A program made the position numbers and the translations under genes. Positions 44,001 through 59,250 of a DNA stretch of 64,000 nt are shown one piece after another; position 1 is the stretch's first letter; every line of letters starts with the position of its first letter. The DNA is from Capitulum mitella (lineage: Eukaryota > Arthropoda > Thecostraca > Pollicipedomorpha > Pollicipedidae): the NCBI GenBank assembly GCA_030062745.1, contig CP099842.1, forward strand, positions 992,001-1,056,000. Direction: 5' to 3'. The notes beneath the pieces are model-generated. The model was not told the DNA's origin and searched no databases. It saw only the letters and a list, made by a program, of their open reading frames with translations.

Positions 44001-45410
44001 CAGACGCGACTTGCGAGTACGAGAGAGGATGGTCTGTTGGAGACCTACAAGCCAGTGAAAGCGGTCAGTCGCCATTGTGACACTCGTAAAGCAGGGAGGA
44101 CGGAGTGTCAGCCCCGTTGGAAGGCTGTGAGGGCTGTCTATTAGCGCTGCTGGGGAGCTGTGAGGACGGAGTGTCAACGCCGCTGGAGAGTTACAGGGCG
44201 GACGGTCAGTGCCGCGCCCGCTGCTGACTTCGTTCGGCTCCGTCCGACTCCGTTTGGCTCCGTCTGGCTCACGGCCTGCTCTGTTCGGCTCATCGCCGGC
44301 TCTGTTCGGCTCAGGACCGGCTCTGTTTGGCCCAGCGCCGGCTCTGTTCGGCTCAGGACCGCCTCTGTTTGGCTCAGCGCCGACTCTGTTCGGCTCAGTG
44401 CGGTACTGTTCGGCCCAGCGTCGGCTCTGTTCGGTTTAGCGTCGGCTCTGTTCGACTCATGGCCGGCTCTGTTCGGCTCACCGCCTGCTCTGTTCAGCTC
44501 AGCGTCGGCTCTGTTCGGTTCAGCGTCGGCTGTGTTCGGCCCAGCGCGGCTCTGTTCGACTCAAGGCCTGCTCTGTTCGGCTCATCGCCTTCTCTGTTCG
44601 GTTCAGCGCGGCTTTTTTCGGCTCAGCGCGGCTTTGTTCGGCTCAGGGCCGGCTCTGTTCGGCTCAGGGGCTCTGTTCGGCTCAGGGCCGGCTCTGTTCG
44701 GCTCAGTGCGGCTCTGTTCGGTTCACGGCCTGCTCTGTTCGGCGCAGCGCCCGCTCTGTTCGGCTCAGCGCCGCCGCGTTCGGCGGCTGCAGGCCGGCCG
44801 CGGCCGCTCGCCGCCGCTGGTTTATGCGCCCATTACGGCCGGCCGGATGATCGGCGGTGTCGGCGGCGGACAGTTCGGCGGCCGACCGCCAGGGGCGCGG
44901 CAGCCGCCCGCCTGAGGAGGCGGGATGACGGAATCGCCGCCGGCGGGTGCTGCCGCTGTCAGGGGGGCTGCGCGCTGAGACGAATCCGGCCACGGATACC
45001 GGTAACGGCCGGCAATCGCAACACTTGGGGTTTTACTCAATGCAGACCCCGTGAGGCGCAGACATGAGGTTCAAAACTCAGCCCTTCCACCTCGGGGTGG
45101 CCACCGCCGACCAGCGTGGCGGAACTCGATCATGCTCTGATCCGATTAACTACAAAGCGCCGGACAAAATGCGGCCGGCTTTGAGTGCGGCGACGGGAGA
45201 CGATTTCACTGTGAAGTGACGTGAAGAGGGCACAGTGAGTTCACGACGGGCTTTGGACCAACTCGGAGCTCAGGGAGGGGCCGGCGAAAGACCGGCAGAT
45301 CGGCGCCGCACCGGACAAAGCAGCCCGGGACGGCGCTTCAATGGTGGCACCAGGCCCATGAGTCCGCATGTCGAGGACAGGGCTGGATTAGAGCATAGAA
45401 ACTACCCACC

Positions 45411-45487
<77 letters not shown>

Positions 45488-46718
45488 AAAGGAAGGGACA
45501 GGGAAAGAGAAATAGATGGGAACGGAAACGAGTTATTTCATCTCTGAGCCCGCTGCAAGATGCCACGGATCGCATTGCAAATGACGTGTAACCAAAAGCG
45601 GCTGAAGTCAAAGATCCTAGCCGCAACATATGAGCGGCCGCGCCAGGCGCCTGCGTGAGTGGCGCGACCAGCCACGCGGGCGCCGGCCGCCGGGCCGCCC
45701 GAGCGCCGCCTGGCGGCTCGCCCGGCCGGCGCGGGCTCCTCATGTCGCCGAGGCATGCAACGGAGGCGGCGCCGGCCGGCCGGCGAGTCCGCGGGACGCC
45801 GCCGCGCCGCCGTATACGGCGGGACGCGGTGCGACCGCCGTCGGCGCGCGGCCGCCGGCGCGGCGCCGTGATTTGCGTTCGGAGGCGCGCCGCGGGAGGC
45901 GCGCGCTGCAGCGGGGCCGGCCGACTTGACGCCCGCCGCCGCCGGTGTGCGTAATTGGCGGCGCTCGAGTGGACCGCGCGCTGGACGGCGCCGCGCGACG
46001 TCAGGTGGCCGACGCCGCGTTTTCCGTTCGGGGTCAATTACTGCGGCCGACCTTGGCGTCCGCTGCAGGGCCGGCTCCGGCATGGGCCGCGGCTCGACCG
46101 GGCCTGGACGGGTGCCGTTCGTCGGCGTCAGGCGGACCCGCGCGAGCCGCAGTCCGGTGCCGCCGGACGGTCCGTGCACGGACCAGTCCGTCCAACCGGC
46201 AGGCGGGACGGACAGGACGGGGCGACGGACCCGGCGATCGAAAAGGATTGCACATGTTCGACAAGACGTCCGATGGCTGATGAAGGATTAACCGTTGCTG
46301 GTGTCCGTTGCGTCAGGATTATCGGAGGTCAAACACCTGCTCAAGTGGAGAGATAACGAAAACGGGCGACCATGGCGATAGGCTATCGTGACCGCGAAAC
46401 AAATACCAATGACTGATACAGTGCAAGACCACGTACTTCGTAGTCAGAATGAATACACAGATTGGACAGTCATGAAGCAGTCGTAAGAGGCTCAGTTGAG
46501 TTCGGTCTGTTAATCTCGACGACGTGATATTGCCGTCAGGAGTTTGTTGAACGCCACCGGCATCAGAATATCTTACGTTGTAGATGATGTATTTCTCCGT
46601 GTCCTCCTCCTTGGTCCACTCGTTGTACACCGGGCAGATGATCGTAACCTGGTCGTATTCGAACAAGTTGTTCCCCTTGTTTACGTCGATGATGTGGTCC
46701 GTGTTGCTAATCTGGAAT
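40823..46718 (-). CDS. Ephrin (Eph receptor ligand), GPI-anchored type, 5' incomplete
   Basis: The gene encodes a cell-surface ligand of Eph receptor tyrosine kinases used in contact-dependent guidance and boundary formation. Five exons join in register on the minus strand: 46718-46577, 43920-43752, 42200-42072, 41336-41142 and 41025-40823. The receptor-binding cupredoxin-like domain is complete from [13 protein letters not shown] through [47 protein letters not shown] and [14 protein letters not shown], with the four conserved cysteines. A Thr/Pro-rich linker follows. The C-terminus is hydrophobic ([16 protein letters not shown]) and lacks a cytoplasmic tail, which suggests a GPI-anchor signal. 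The signal-peptide exon, which must end in phase 2, was not found in the remaining 17 kb. The introns hold several minisatellites. Confidence 0.92.
41142..41336 (-). CDS. Ephrin linker exon
   Basis: The 195-bp exon (phase 1-1) has the acceptor TGTTGCCGGCAG and donor ACAG/GTGCGG. It encodes a Pro/Thr-rich juxtamembrane linker ([37 protein letters not shown]) rather than folded domain. A length divisible by three would allow exon skipping without loss of frame. Confidence 0.82.
42072..42200 (-). CDS. Ephrin exon: end of receptor-binding domain
   Basis: The 129-bp exon (phase 1-1) has the acceptor CCTGTTGCAG and donor CCAG/GTGCGT. It encodes [20 protein letters not shown], then [14 protein letters not shown], containing the last conserved domain cysteine and a potential N-glycosylation site (NET). 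Confidence 0.92.
42225..42760. repeat. GC-rich minisatellite in an ephrin intron
   Basis: Recurring words are CAGTAGGGACAGGG, GTCCCCGGCGGCG and AGACCATCTCCGGCGGTGTC. The basic units of about 25-35 bp are arranged in longer blocks that repeat with small changes. Confidence 0.85.
43752..43920 (-). CDS. Ephrin exon: central receptor-binding domain
   Basis: The 169-bp exon has the acceptor GTCCCTCCCCACAG (phase 0) and donor ATCT/GTAAGT (phase 1). It encodes [38 protein letters not shown] and [18 protein letters not shown], including two conserved cysteines and the signature PGxxYxxIS segment. Confidence 0.95.
44240..44790. repeat. Minisatellite (about 21 bp) in an ephrin intron
   Basis: About 25 units of the type GGCTCTGTTCGGCTCAGCGCC alternate with variants (GGGCC, CATCGCC, TGCGG). 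The array keeps long frames open on the plus strand, giving Leu-Phe-Gly-Ser peptides, but has no coding features. Confidence 0.9.
45413..45482. repeat. (GA)n microsatellite
   Basis: About 70 bases of uninterrupted GA dinucleotides on the plus strand, inside an ephrin intron. Confidence 0.95.
46577..46718 (-). CDS. Ephrin exon: N-terminal part of receptor-binding domain
   Basis: The 142-bp exon has the acceptor CTCTCTTTGCAG and donor CAAC/GTAAGA. Entry in phase 2 completes a codon with A, and exit is phase 0. It encodes [20 protein letters not shown], then [14 protein letters not shown] and [11 protein letters not shown]. The family has the (W)N-x-x-NP segment just before this point, in the missing upstream exon. 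Confidence 0.95.
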
Positions 46719-49700
46719 CTGCAAAGAGAGACGACGCCCGTCAGCTGCGGCGGGCGGCGAGACGGGGCGGCGGCGTGGCGGCGCGCGAATTGGCCGGGCT
46801 TCAGCTGCCGGGCGGACACGTCGACCGGCTCGCCGTCAGTGCCGCCGGCCGGCAAAAAGCGGTCAGTCCTGCAGACGCCGCCAGCGGCGGACGGCCCGCC
46901 CCGGGCGCCGCCTGGCGAGGGTGGAGCGCCGCCAGCGCGGGTCATCACTTTCACCCGCCGCGCTCGGTCGGACGGTACAGAGAGGAGGGCCAAGTGGCCG
47001 ATACGTTCGCCCGGCCGGGCTGGGACGGTCTGTCCGCGAGAGGGAACTGGGCCAACACCATTCGGTGGGCGTGGCAGAACGACCGAGGAGACCTAAAACG
47101 TGTCTGCAGTGGAACATCTCTCACCCCAGCTCGACAGTATCCAACGTTAGCGCCACGGAGTTGCGCCAACAGAAGGGGAAGGAGCTGGTGGTGCGTCCAT
47201 ACCGCCCCGAGAGCAGGGCTCCGGCAGCTTTGGCACGCCTCCACCGGCATCCCAGTGACAGACGGCCACACGTGGAAACGACACGTGGCACGTGTCACGC
47301 TCTGCGCCGTCGCCAGCCGCGTGCCGCTCGATCCGCCTGGCGTCGCAATCGGCGCGTGGTTTCGCACCTGACGTTTAATTGGCGACAACAGTTCCAGTCA
47401 ACAAGACCAGACCGGGGCGGCGAGGAACATCCAGTCAGCAGCGACCAACAGTGACGGCGAGGGACATCCAGTCGCCACGGACAGGCGGGGGCGGCGAGGG
47501 ACACCCAGTCAGCAGGGATGGCGAGGACCTGTCCGTAGCGCTTCCGTCAGGTGGTGAGGACTGGTCCACATTGCTGCCGCCAGGTGGTGAGGACTGGTCC
47601 ACAGTGCTGCCGCCAGGTGGTGAGGACGGCCCGCGCAGGGCCGTATCAGGCCAGCCGTGCTGGCCCCAGTTTGCCCAGACCATATTGACTGTTCGCCGGG
47701 GATAAGGATTTTCCGGGGCCCAGTGCGTTTGCTTTGGCCACCACGGTGTCGAATGTCGCCCTTTGTAGCTGCGCGCTGTTTGGTAAATCGGAACTGGATG
47801 GGCAGGAGCAAACACGACGGCCGCGCGGGTCAACACAGTCAACGGCCGGAGTTAAATATTCGGTCGACGTCCCCCGGCTGTGACTGGATATCACTCCGAG
47901 TTCTGCTCCAATAACCGGACGCCGCGGTACACGACCGCCTCGAGAACCCAGGGGGTTCTCGACACGTGGATCACGAGCGACGAGCAGCCACTGAGACGTC
48001 CTGTCGCTACGACTTTTAGGAGAAGATTTTGGGGCTGTTCGTGTTCATCGCTTACTTCACGCGCTACCCCTACGTCGTGTTATGACAGCGGCCCTTTCTT
48101 CAGCAGTCTCCTGGCGCCCCGGGCGACACATCACAAACACGGCGCTGCCGCGACAATCCTGGCACGACCGCGTGAAGGCGGCCGACAACAGTTCGGCGTC
48201 TGCCCAGATCAACACCGGCAGCAGGGCGACGGCCAACGACGCGTCGCAAGACGAACGGGCAGCCGGGCCCGTGTTACAGCGTGACAAGCCGTCTGATGGC
48301 CGCGCCGAGCTGCTGCTGACGACGCCAGTCGTCCTGCCGTCCGTTTAATGGGACATCCAGTCATCGCCAAACGCCGGGCCGATACGCTGACAGCCTGAAG
48401 GCCGATTCGCGCCGGTCGGGCCCGAGCACATCGCTCCCCGGCCCAGGTGGGCCTGTCTGTGGGGCTCGGGTGCACACCTGGTGCCTGGGACTCGCTCCCC
48501 CAAACACGCCGAAATCAGACAAACGTTGCCCAAAACCCGATACCTCGGCCCGAAACTCTACTCCGGAGAGTAAAGCTCTGTGAAAGACTTCGGCAGGGAA
48601 AGCGGAAGGAAATTAAGAGCGAACAAAAGTGAGAGGAGTAAGCAGGATTGATGGAGAGAGGGCAGGAGTAAAGGAAGGCGGGAGCGGGTGACACGGGACA
48701 GCCCGGAGCCGGACGGCAAACAGAAGCGAGCGGGAGGCGGAAGGAGACGGAGACAGAGAGCAAGAAGTGCCCGTCATTAAGGTGTCGGCCCTCTTCGGTG
48801 GGCAGGGCCGGCTCCCTTCCTCTGCCTCCTGCTCCTCCTCTCTGCCGGCCGCCTCTCGAGATCGGTATCGGTCGGCGGCGGCGCCGCGCCGGCCGGTCCT
48901 GTCCGCGCCGTGCGTCGCCCGCGCGGCGACCCACATCGGCCGGACCCGGCGCCGACCGGCCGGCTCTTCTGCGGCCGGCCGGCGCGTCTGCAGAGCACCG
49001 CGCACCGGCGGCCGTCTGCGGCCAGCGCCCGGCCCGGGCCGCGGCTTCGGCCCCGTCCGGCCGGCGCAGAGCAGTTACCGGGCCGCTGACAGCGCTGCAG
49101 CTCGGACGTCTCGTCTGGCCCGGACCCGCGCGATGATAGGCGACCGGACCGGGACAGGCCCGGATGGCGCGGGAATGCCGCCCAGAAGTCTCCCGTGCGA
49201 GGCGGCCGGCGGTCTCTGGCGGCTCCCGGTGCAGCGCTGTTGACGGCGCGGTGGTGGCCGCCCGGTGCAATGGCGCCGGTCTGTGCCAGGATCAGCTGGA
49301 CCGCTGATGGACGCGACTGGCCGAGATTCGGCCGCTGCAGAGACGGCGAGTGACACAGCCACCCGTCAGGGGCCGAAAGCCATCTCATCCCAGCGGGTCT
49401 GACCGACTTCTCTATCTGACGGCCAGCCGCGAGTTTCCTCCCCCTCTCATGCGGCCCCTCCTCGTCCTCTGAAGCGGCCGAGACAGGCTCCACAGCGGAG
49501 CACCTGGGCGGCTCCGTCGAGGGGCGCCGGCAGAGGCCGCCGCCGCGCGGGACGGACGGGTCCACCGTCCAGCGACAGACCGTGCCGGCCGCGGCGCAGC
49601 CGGGGCGGGTCCGCCGCCGCCGCCGCCGCAGACGTGGCGCTCCGGCCATTAACGCTGAATGGACGGCGGCGGCCGGGGGTGGGCGCCTGCCACTCGCGCC
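46719..49700. other. GC-rich presumed ephrin 5' intron, no exon recognised
   Basis: The region is very GC-rich, so long frames open by chance on both strands. None of those inspected contains a signal peptide or the WN-x-x-NP end required of the missing ephrin exon. A tandem-repeat block lies at 47400-47640. Confidence 0.5.
47400..47640. repeat. Two adjoining short tandem repeats
   Basis: The left part repeats GGGACATCCAGTC/GGGACACCCAGTC words. The right part has about three 33-bp units of GGTGAGGACTGGTCCACA followed by TGCTGCCGCCAG. Confidence 0.8.
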
Positions 49701-49704
49701 GGCC

Positions 49705-50250
49705 GCCAGCCGGCCGTCAGCGCCGCCCTCGGCCGGCCGCCGTCATCCCAGCCGCCGCTCCGCTCCGGGGCCGCCAGCCGGCCGTCAGCGCCGCCCTCGG
49801 CCGGCCGCCGTCATCCCAGCCGCCGCTCCGCTCCGGGGCCGCCAGCCGGCCGTCAGCGCCGCCCTCGGCCGGCCGCCGTCATCCCAGCCGCCGCTCCGCT
49901 CCGGGGCCGCCAGCCGGCCGTCAGCGCCGCCCTCGGCCGGCCGCCGTCATCCCAGCCGCCGCTCCGCTCCGGGGCCGCCAGCCGGCCGTCAGCGCCGCCT
50001 CGGCCGGCCGCCGTCATCCCAGCCGCCGCTCCGCTCCGGGGCCGCCAGCCGGCCGTCAGCGCCGCCTCGGCCGGCCGCCGTCATCCCAGCCGCCGCTCCG
50101 CTCCGGGGCCGCCAGCCGGCCGTCAGCGCCGCCCTCGGCCGGCCGCCGTCATCCCAGCCGCCGCTCCGCTCCGGGGCCGCCAGCCGGCCGTCAGCGCCGC
50201 CCTCGGCCGGCCGCCGTCATCCCAGCCGCCGCTCCGCTCCGGGGCCGCCC
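49705..50250. repeat. 68-bp GC-rich minisatellite, eight near-identical units
   Basis: Units begin at about 49705, 49773, 49841, 49909, 49977, 50044, 50111 and 50179. Spacing is 68 bp except two 67-bp units that lack one C in CGCCGCCCTCGG. Each unit runs GCCAGCCGGCCGTCAGCG through CATCCCAGCCGCCGCT to CCGGGGCC. By eye, units are otherwise identical. All three plus-strand frames stay open, giving overlapping open frames of 259-293 codons. Confidence 0.95.
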
Positions 50251-52723
<2,473 letters not shown>

Positions 52724-53924
52724 TCGTGGCACCACCCGCAGTGCGGCCGCCACTGCAGGCGCCTGGACGCCACATCATGTGAGAGCAATTACCACAGATT
52801 ACCGGCACGGCCATTAGTATGGAGATTGCCCTGGGATAAACCAGGGGCCAGCATTTTTGACTCTGCGAAGACTGGCCTATTTCTGCATGTGTGAATCACG
52901 CTGTTAGAATATTCAAAATGGTTTAAAAACCAGTTCGCACACTCCATGAATTCAAATTAACCAGGAAACGTTCTGTCAACCCGTTAATTTAACAGCTCTG
53001 GGTGCCGTACCAATTCATGCAACGAGCCATTTATTGCACGCATTGCTCACGGAAGCAAAATACCACGCGCTGTCGTGGCAGTATGGTCTGTAAAAGATCC
53101 CGTTAGCAAAATTAAAAAAAATACGTACGTTAGATCTCCTTAGGGAAAGCAAACGGAAAGCAGGTCAGGACGAGATAAAGCGCCGTAGACGAAATTCTGC
53201 AGGTAGACCGATCATGAGAGACATCCAAACCGAGAGGGAATGTACGGAGCATATTCAGTCGTGGCGGGTAACGGAATGGGAGGAGATTCAACGGTGTCCT
53301 TTTCTGGGGGGGGGGGGCTTTTCCACTGGTGCTGATTACTGCAGGGCCATGAGATTGAAACTTGTTTGAGTGACACCTTATTTCTACCGCGGAGGACGAG
53401 GTCCATGAAAACCGGGCGCCACGACGACCAGCGGACGGGTGCAGGAGATCCGGCAGAAGGGAGACGTGGAGAAAGACAGACGAAAAGGGGATCCGACGGA
53501 GGCGGCAAGGCGGAAACAAACGTGAGTCGAGACCCACCAGAGACGGCCGTGCAGATCACGTACTGAGAAGAGACCCGGCCGGCAATTAGTGAGCCGCGCC
53601 GTCACGCAGCGCGCCGCCCGGGGTGTATAATGGCCCGCCGACGGCCAAAACGGCGACGACGATCGCAGCGGACCGATCTTCACCGCTCCTACACGGCCGA
53701 CACGGTCCAGCGAGCCGCGCCTGAAGGCGCCATTCTCACCTCTAACGCCGACATGTCCATAGATAATCCAGCACGTACCATCAGACCGCGGCGCGGCGGT
53801 GCGATGTGAAGATAGCGCGGCCCAGCTCCTTCGGCGAGATAACTTTAAAACCGAGTCGTGCGGCTGGTCGAACGTCACTGCCGCGATTAAACGGTGCCTC
53901 CATTAGAGGCTTCATTAGGTCGGA

Positions 53925-54090
53925 GAGATGAGGGCAGAGAGGGAAGAAAAAAAGAGGGAAAGGTAAAGGAGGGAGAGAGACACAGAGACGGAGGGTAGAG
54001 AAAGAGGGAGAGAAAAGAGAAAGAGGAAAGAAAGAAAGGAAAATAGAAAAGGAGAGAGAGAGGGGGAGAGAGAGGGGGAGAGAGAGGGAC
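53925..54090. repeat. Purine-rich (GA-rich) tract
   Basis: About 165 bases almost entirely G and A on the plus strand, including AGAGAGGGGGAGAG repeats. Confidence 0.9.
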
Positions 54091-54652
54091 TGGAAGCAAC
54101 GCTGAAGGCCGCATTTCCATCGATTTATTGCGGTGAATATACCTTTGATCTGTTAGCACGACAGCGTTGCAGTGAAATGAAACTACAGGTGTGTTTTCAG
54201 AGAATGTTTAATAACGGGCTGAAAGTTTACTGACATGACACTACGAGATTAGAGAATTAGACAAGACCTTACAGTGTTGTTGGCGCATTCAAACCAGGCC
54301 CACGATGAGAAAACAGGCTTTCACAGTTGACAGTTAGCCAGCGATGGATAAGATGGAAATAATCCCTCCCACAATAATTGAATACGCACACAAAAGCGGG
54401 CGCAGGCCAAAGCAAACAGTGAAGGTTGTTCCAGTAAAAAGCGACCGCAAACAAGCCGAGTAACATTCCTGGACGCCCATCACTAGCCTTGTAAATGGTA
54501 TTCCAGCCTTGACGTAACATACCATGTAAAGAACCAACAAGGAAAGATCCCAATGAATGCAACAATCGCGTCTGAATCTCATCATCTTTCCGGCTGCCAT
54601 GTCAAGGAAGGCGACGTTGATGTTTTTCTCGTTGTTACGCCGCCCCTTATAT

Positions 54653-54930
<278 letters not shown>

Positions 54931-57900
54931 TCCGAGGGACATGGCGCCGGCTTGCCAGCTGCCAGTCACGGTGGCGAGGCGCCGACGCCGGTCGCGCCCC
55001 TGGCGGGCGGAGGGCTGTAACACGTTCGATCCTCTCCGCACTGCAACTAATAGACCCAATCTACATATGAATAACACTACCGAACCTGCACGGATATATG
55101 AATATAAAAAAGCCGACATCTTGATTAGGATCTGGAGAAGTCGTGAAGGAGCGTGGGTTCGAGCTATAAATTCGACATCGGCGGTTACTGTCGGGCCCAC
55201 GATCTACGGACCTCGTCATTGTGGGCATCAATTAGGCTTCTTCAGGCGGAGGACGCCGCGACACAAAGCCTGGCCGCGTCACCGACCGGCGCCATGAGAA
55301 GGAACGGTGTGCGCCGCGCCTCCCGCAGAGAACGCCTCAGGAGCCAGCAGTAGCGCAGGCTTATCTCCATCGCTCCGACACGGTATGTCCGATGAAACGG
55401 AGCCGCAGCAGTTCGGCGCTCGATGTCCGCTGATACCGACTGCCTCCGGCTACCGGTGATACTGTGCTCCCGGCCCCGGCGTCGCAGTTCTCGGTGCTAG
55501 CATACGGCCGCGCCCGGCGCGTCGCAGTCTCCACGATCCGGCGCCGGCTGAGCTCCGCTCCCCGGTCCCGCGCTCGGACGGGCGCAGCAGCAGCTCCGCC
55601 GCGCGCCGACGCTTCAGATCCGCGAGCATCCCTCCGTCGCGGAGCGCAGAGGCCCGCGCGGCAGCGTTCCGTGCTCTGCTCGCACCTGCGGCTCCTGGTG
55701 CCGGTGACGCCTGGCACGGGATCTCGGTGCTCGGTATTCGGAGTGTCGCAGACTCGAGGCACGGGACCGGCGGCTGCGGGCCGCCGCGCTCCGCGCAGGC
55801 GCCGGCCGCCGACGCGGCGGCCCCGCTCTGTGCCAATCTATTGGCTTCCCACGGCGGCGGCGGCTGGACGCGGCTGGGACGTGCTGACCTCTGGCGGAGG
55901 ACGCGCGGTGAGAACGTCCCTACACGTCGACGACCGACCTCCAGCCGCCCGGCTGTGCGGCGCCGGCTGCCGCGCCGCCCGGCCGGACCGCCGAACACAC
56001 GGAACACCTGGCCGCAAGACGCCAGGCCAGGAGTGGGATCAGACCATCGCACCGTCAGACCCAAGTCCCGAGCGGGCCCTGAACGCGGAATCGCGGGCTG
56101 TCGTGACGTCGTGATCCGTGTCGGCGGCTCCGAATCCACCAGCCTTGCCGCGGCCGGCCACCGGGTGCACTGAGACGGAGCTCCGGCCGGCCTGGCGGCG
56201 CCAGCTGAGCCCTCTGTGCGAGGGTCTCGGTAATCCACCGGTCGGATCCGTCGGCTCGGCGCGCGAGCCGGCTCGTCACAAAACATATTGGCGCCGGCGT
56301 TCGGCATCCCCACAGACGTATCCTATTAAACACCTGGTTATTATCTCCGGGGCGCTTTGTTCGGTACCTGTCGCCATGACGACGGGAATCAATACGGGCA
56401 GGGCGGACAGAGATTGCGTCGTCGCCAGGCTGCGTCGGCGGCCGCCGTCGCCGCCCGAGTCCCCGGAGCCGAGCCCGTGGGGTCGTCACGCCTGTTGCCC
56501 GCCCGCGACGGACACCCAGGCGTTCCCAGCGGTCCCGTTTTGATGGCGCGCGCGCCTTTCGACCCTAAATCCGTGTCGAGTATTTTCACCTGGCCGCCAT
56601 TCAGTCCCCGGCGATTTTCGGCCGGCCAGCCTGTGCCCGTCGCCACGGGAGGAGCGTCTGGGCCGAGCCGGGCGTCGGCGCATTCTTCACGGACCCTTTG
56701 TGCCCCGTCAAGTGCCCCATGCTTCCTTACCCCTTCCCCATGGTTGTGGGCTACACAAAGATACCTTTAAAGCCCCGGCATAAAGGCGACTGTAGGAATT
56801 CCGGCCGGTCGGTGAGCCCCCGCTGCGAGGCGTCCCGCTCCCTGGTTCAGGAAGCGCCGCACGGGCGCGAGAGGAGAGAGACGCAAAGCGTTCCACATCA
56901 TTTAAACCACCCTCATTACGGCGCGGTTTTCACGAAAGTTAATTAGCGATTCATGAGACCACCGTTCGGGACTGATAAGCTGTTCCAGAGGGCCAGTGGA
57001 CAGGACCCTTTAAGACATGACGGGAAAATGAGCCTCAGCGGTGAGGTCGCCCGCTAGCCCGCACACACCCTGACCTAGCCCTCCCCGACCTGACCGCGCT
57101 TCCCACCCTGACGGCCACCCCGAATAGCCTGAGACAAAAGGTCCCGCTATACATGACCTCAGTCGAGCCGACAGGCAGCGCGGCCGCCGACGCAGCGCCG
57201 GAGATGAGCCCGTGCCGACGCCGGCCCGCCCCAGCGTCCGTCGCCATGGCAACCGGACACCACCGCCGGCGCCGGCAAAAATGTGGGAAAGCTTTCCTCG
57301 TCCGCTTCGCCGCCTTCGGCGACCCACCTTTCTGAGGGGAGCGCGCGAAGGTGACGGGCCGCGTTCAGATGACTGGACCTGCACGGAAACACGAGCCGCC
57401 CTCCCCCGGCCAGCCGGCGCCCCCGCCGCTGCCGCGCCTTGAAACCAGAGACTGTGCGACACACGCGAAATATGCGGCCGCCTGAACGGGAGGGCGAGCT
57501 GACGAGCTCCGCCGGCCGGAGCCTCCGGTCCGTAGTGCAGTAGCTCCCATCGTGCGCGTGCTGGAAAAATGTTTTGTGATTCTCAAACCAAGGATTCAGC
57601 CTGCGTGATTCTCACTACGCATGCGGGAGCTCTGTTTAGACCGCACCTGAGACGCGCGGTCCAATGAAGAGAACGAGAATTTTCTCAAAACGTTTTTTGT
57701 GCCTTTTTCGTTATTTTGCGATTAAGAAAACCTATGCGCTCCTGCGAATTAAGACCCGAGCTGAAAAATCAGAGGAAATGACAAATACCTGAGACGTTTG
57801 CATACCAAATCAGAATAGCTGCCACTTCGAAACGCAGTGATAATACCGGCCACGCCTGACGATGTAACGCGACAACGTTGACCAAACATGTCCTGCAAGC

Positions 57901-58584
57901 TGGCTACAGCGGCGGTAGCTGACGCTCGCTCTTCAGACGCAGGCCCGTCTGGTGGCGGAACGTGCACCGCAGCTGGCCTGAACGGGGCGTCCCTCACGGC
58001 GTCCGAGGACCGGTGCCCGACAGTGTCCGACAGTGTTCACTACAGGGCGGCTTTATGACGATAAAGCTCGGTGGAACTTCACCACGACATTGATCACAAC
58101 GCAAAACGCCGTGAGGGGTACACAGACAGAAGTGGAGCCACGTTTGAGAACCAGGAAAAGGGACTCCAGCTGTCGAAGAATAATGGGCGTCTCTGCAGAG
58201 ACGAACCACGTGTTTGTTCTGCAGCCACATGCGGCCACTGCCCGGGGCCGGCGGCTCCGCCACGGGGGCATCTCACTACAGACCAGAGCCGTATGCGCGT
58301 CCGTCGGAGGCGTGATCCGCCCCGGCCGGGCCCGCCTAACTGTTGTCGGCGTGGGCGGAAATTAATGCGGAGACGGCCGCGAGTAAATCGCACCGGAAAA
58401 GTCGAGGCCAACCACGCGGGCTAATCGGTGGAACGGAACCGCCGGCCGGCCGGCTTCACTGAGCGCCGTCTGACGGCGCTGACCTGACCGGGTGAGCCGT
58501 GTTCGGGCGAGGGGCCGGCAGCAGAAGCCGCGACAAAGGGCAGAACCGACTCTGTTCTCAGCTCTGATCTGGCGGTTGCGGTTA

Positions 58585-58658
58585 CGGCCTTCAGCGGACC
58601 ACTGAACTGGTGCCCTCAGCCGACCGCTGCGCTGGCGCGAGTGATGGACGGCAGCCGC
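58585..58658 (+). repeat. Inverted duplication, copy 1
   Basis: About 73 bp here, from the GGACCACTGAACTGGTGCCC region to GATGGACGGCAGCCGC, recurs in reverse complement at 59673-59744 with about four mismatches. Confidence 0.9.
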
Positions 58659-59250
58659 CGCCGCCGGCACCAACTGCCTGCTGAAAATTCCGCGAGCTCT
58701 GCATGACGTGACCTCCGGAGGGCAGCCTACTGGAGCACACGCTCCGATTCATGAGTCGGCATTTACCCACCAGCAGCTCCAGGAAGACCGTAGTGCTGTT
58801 CCGGTATGTAGTGCATACGTGATGCGTCGAATTATCTCGGTAAGTAGGGCAGACATCACTCAGCTCAGTGTTTCGGCGTATCTGTTTAGGTGGTCAGGCG
58901 AACGCGCTATTAACCATGCCCCAACAGCGGGATGTGTTTGGAAAGTTCGGAATGCACCAAAACTAGCGTGGAAATGAAGAGTATTGTGGAAATACGTCGT
59001 TTGAGACGGGCAAACTCGCACAACATACCCAGCCTGAGCCAGCAAGCGCAGATGAAGCTTACGGATCCGAGATTATTAAAGAAAAGGTGACTGAAATCTT
59101 TTAACACCATTTTTTTTGCATTTGGAGGAGGAAATTCTAAACAGTGGCCAAGCTATATTTCTGACCACTGTATTTCTAAGTTCCGTGCACAGAACATCCA
59201 TCGGGTTTTAACGAAATGCTGCTTTTCATCAGGCATGGAATACGGCCGTC

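Noticed and set aside
44160..45067. Overlapping 246-251-codon plus-strand frames with Leu-Phe-Gly-Ser repeats
   Set aside because: They are produced by the 21-bp minisatellite in an ephrin intron, and two different frames are open at once.
45402..46179. Two minus-strand frames of over 200 codons near the (GA)n tract
   Set aside because: The Arg/Ala/Pro-rich composition and a Leu-Ser dipeptide tail come from GC-rich DNA and the microsatellite. They lie in an intron of the ephrin gene and match no family.
47380..47420. Minus-strand DWN word as a possible end of the missing ephrin exon
   Set aside because: No donor in the right phase follows it and the surrounding frame is not ephrin-like.
55450..56313. 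287-codon minus-strand open frame
   Set aside because: GC-driven, with strong opposite-strand frames over the same bases and no recognisable domain. Codon content gives no strand preference that I can see.
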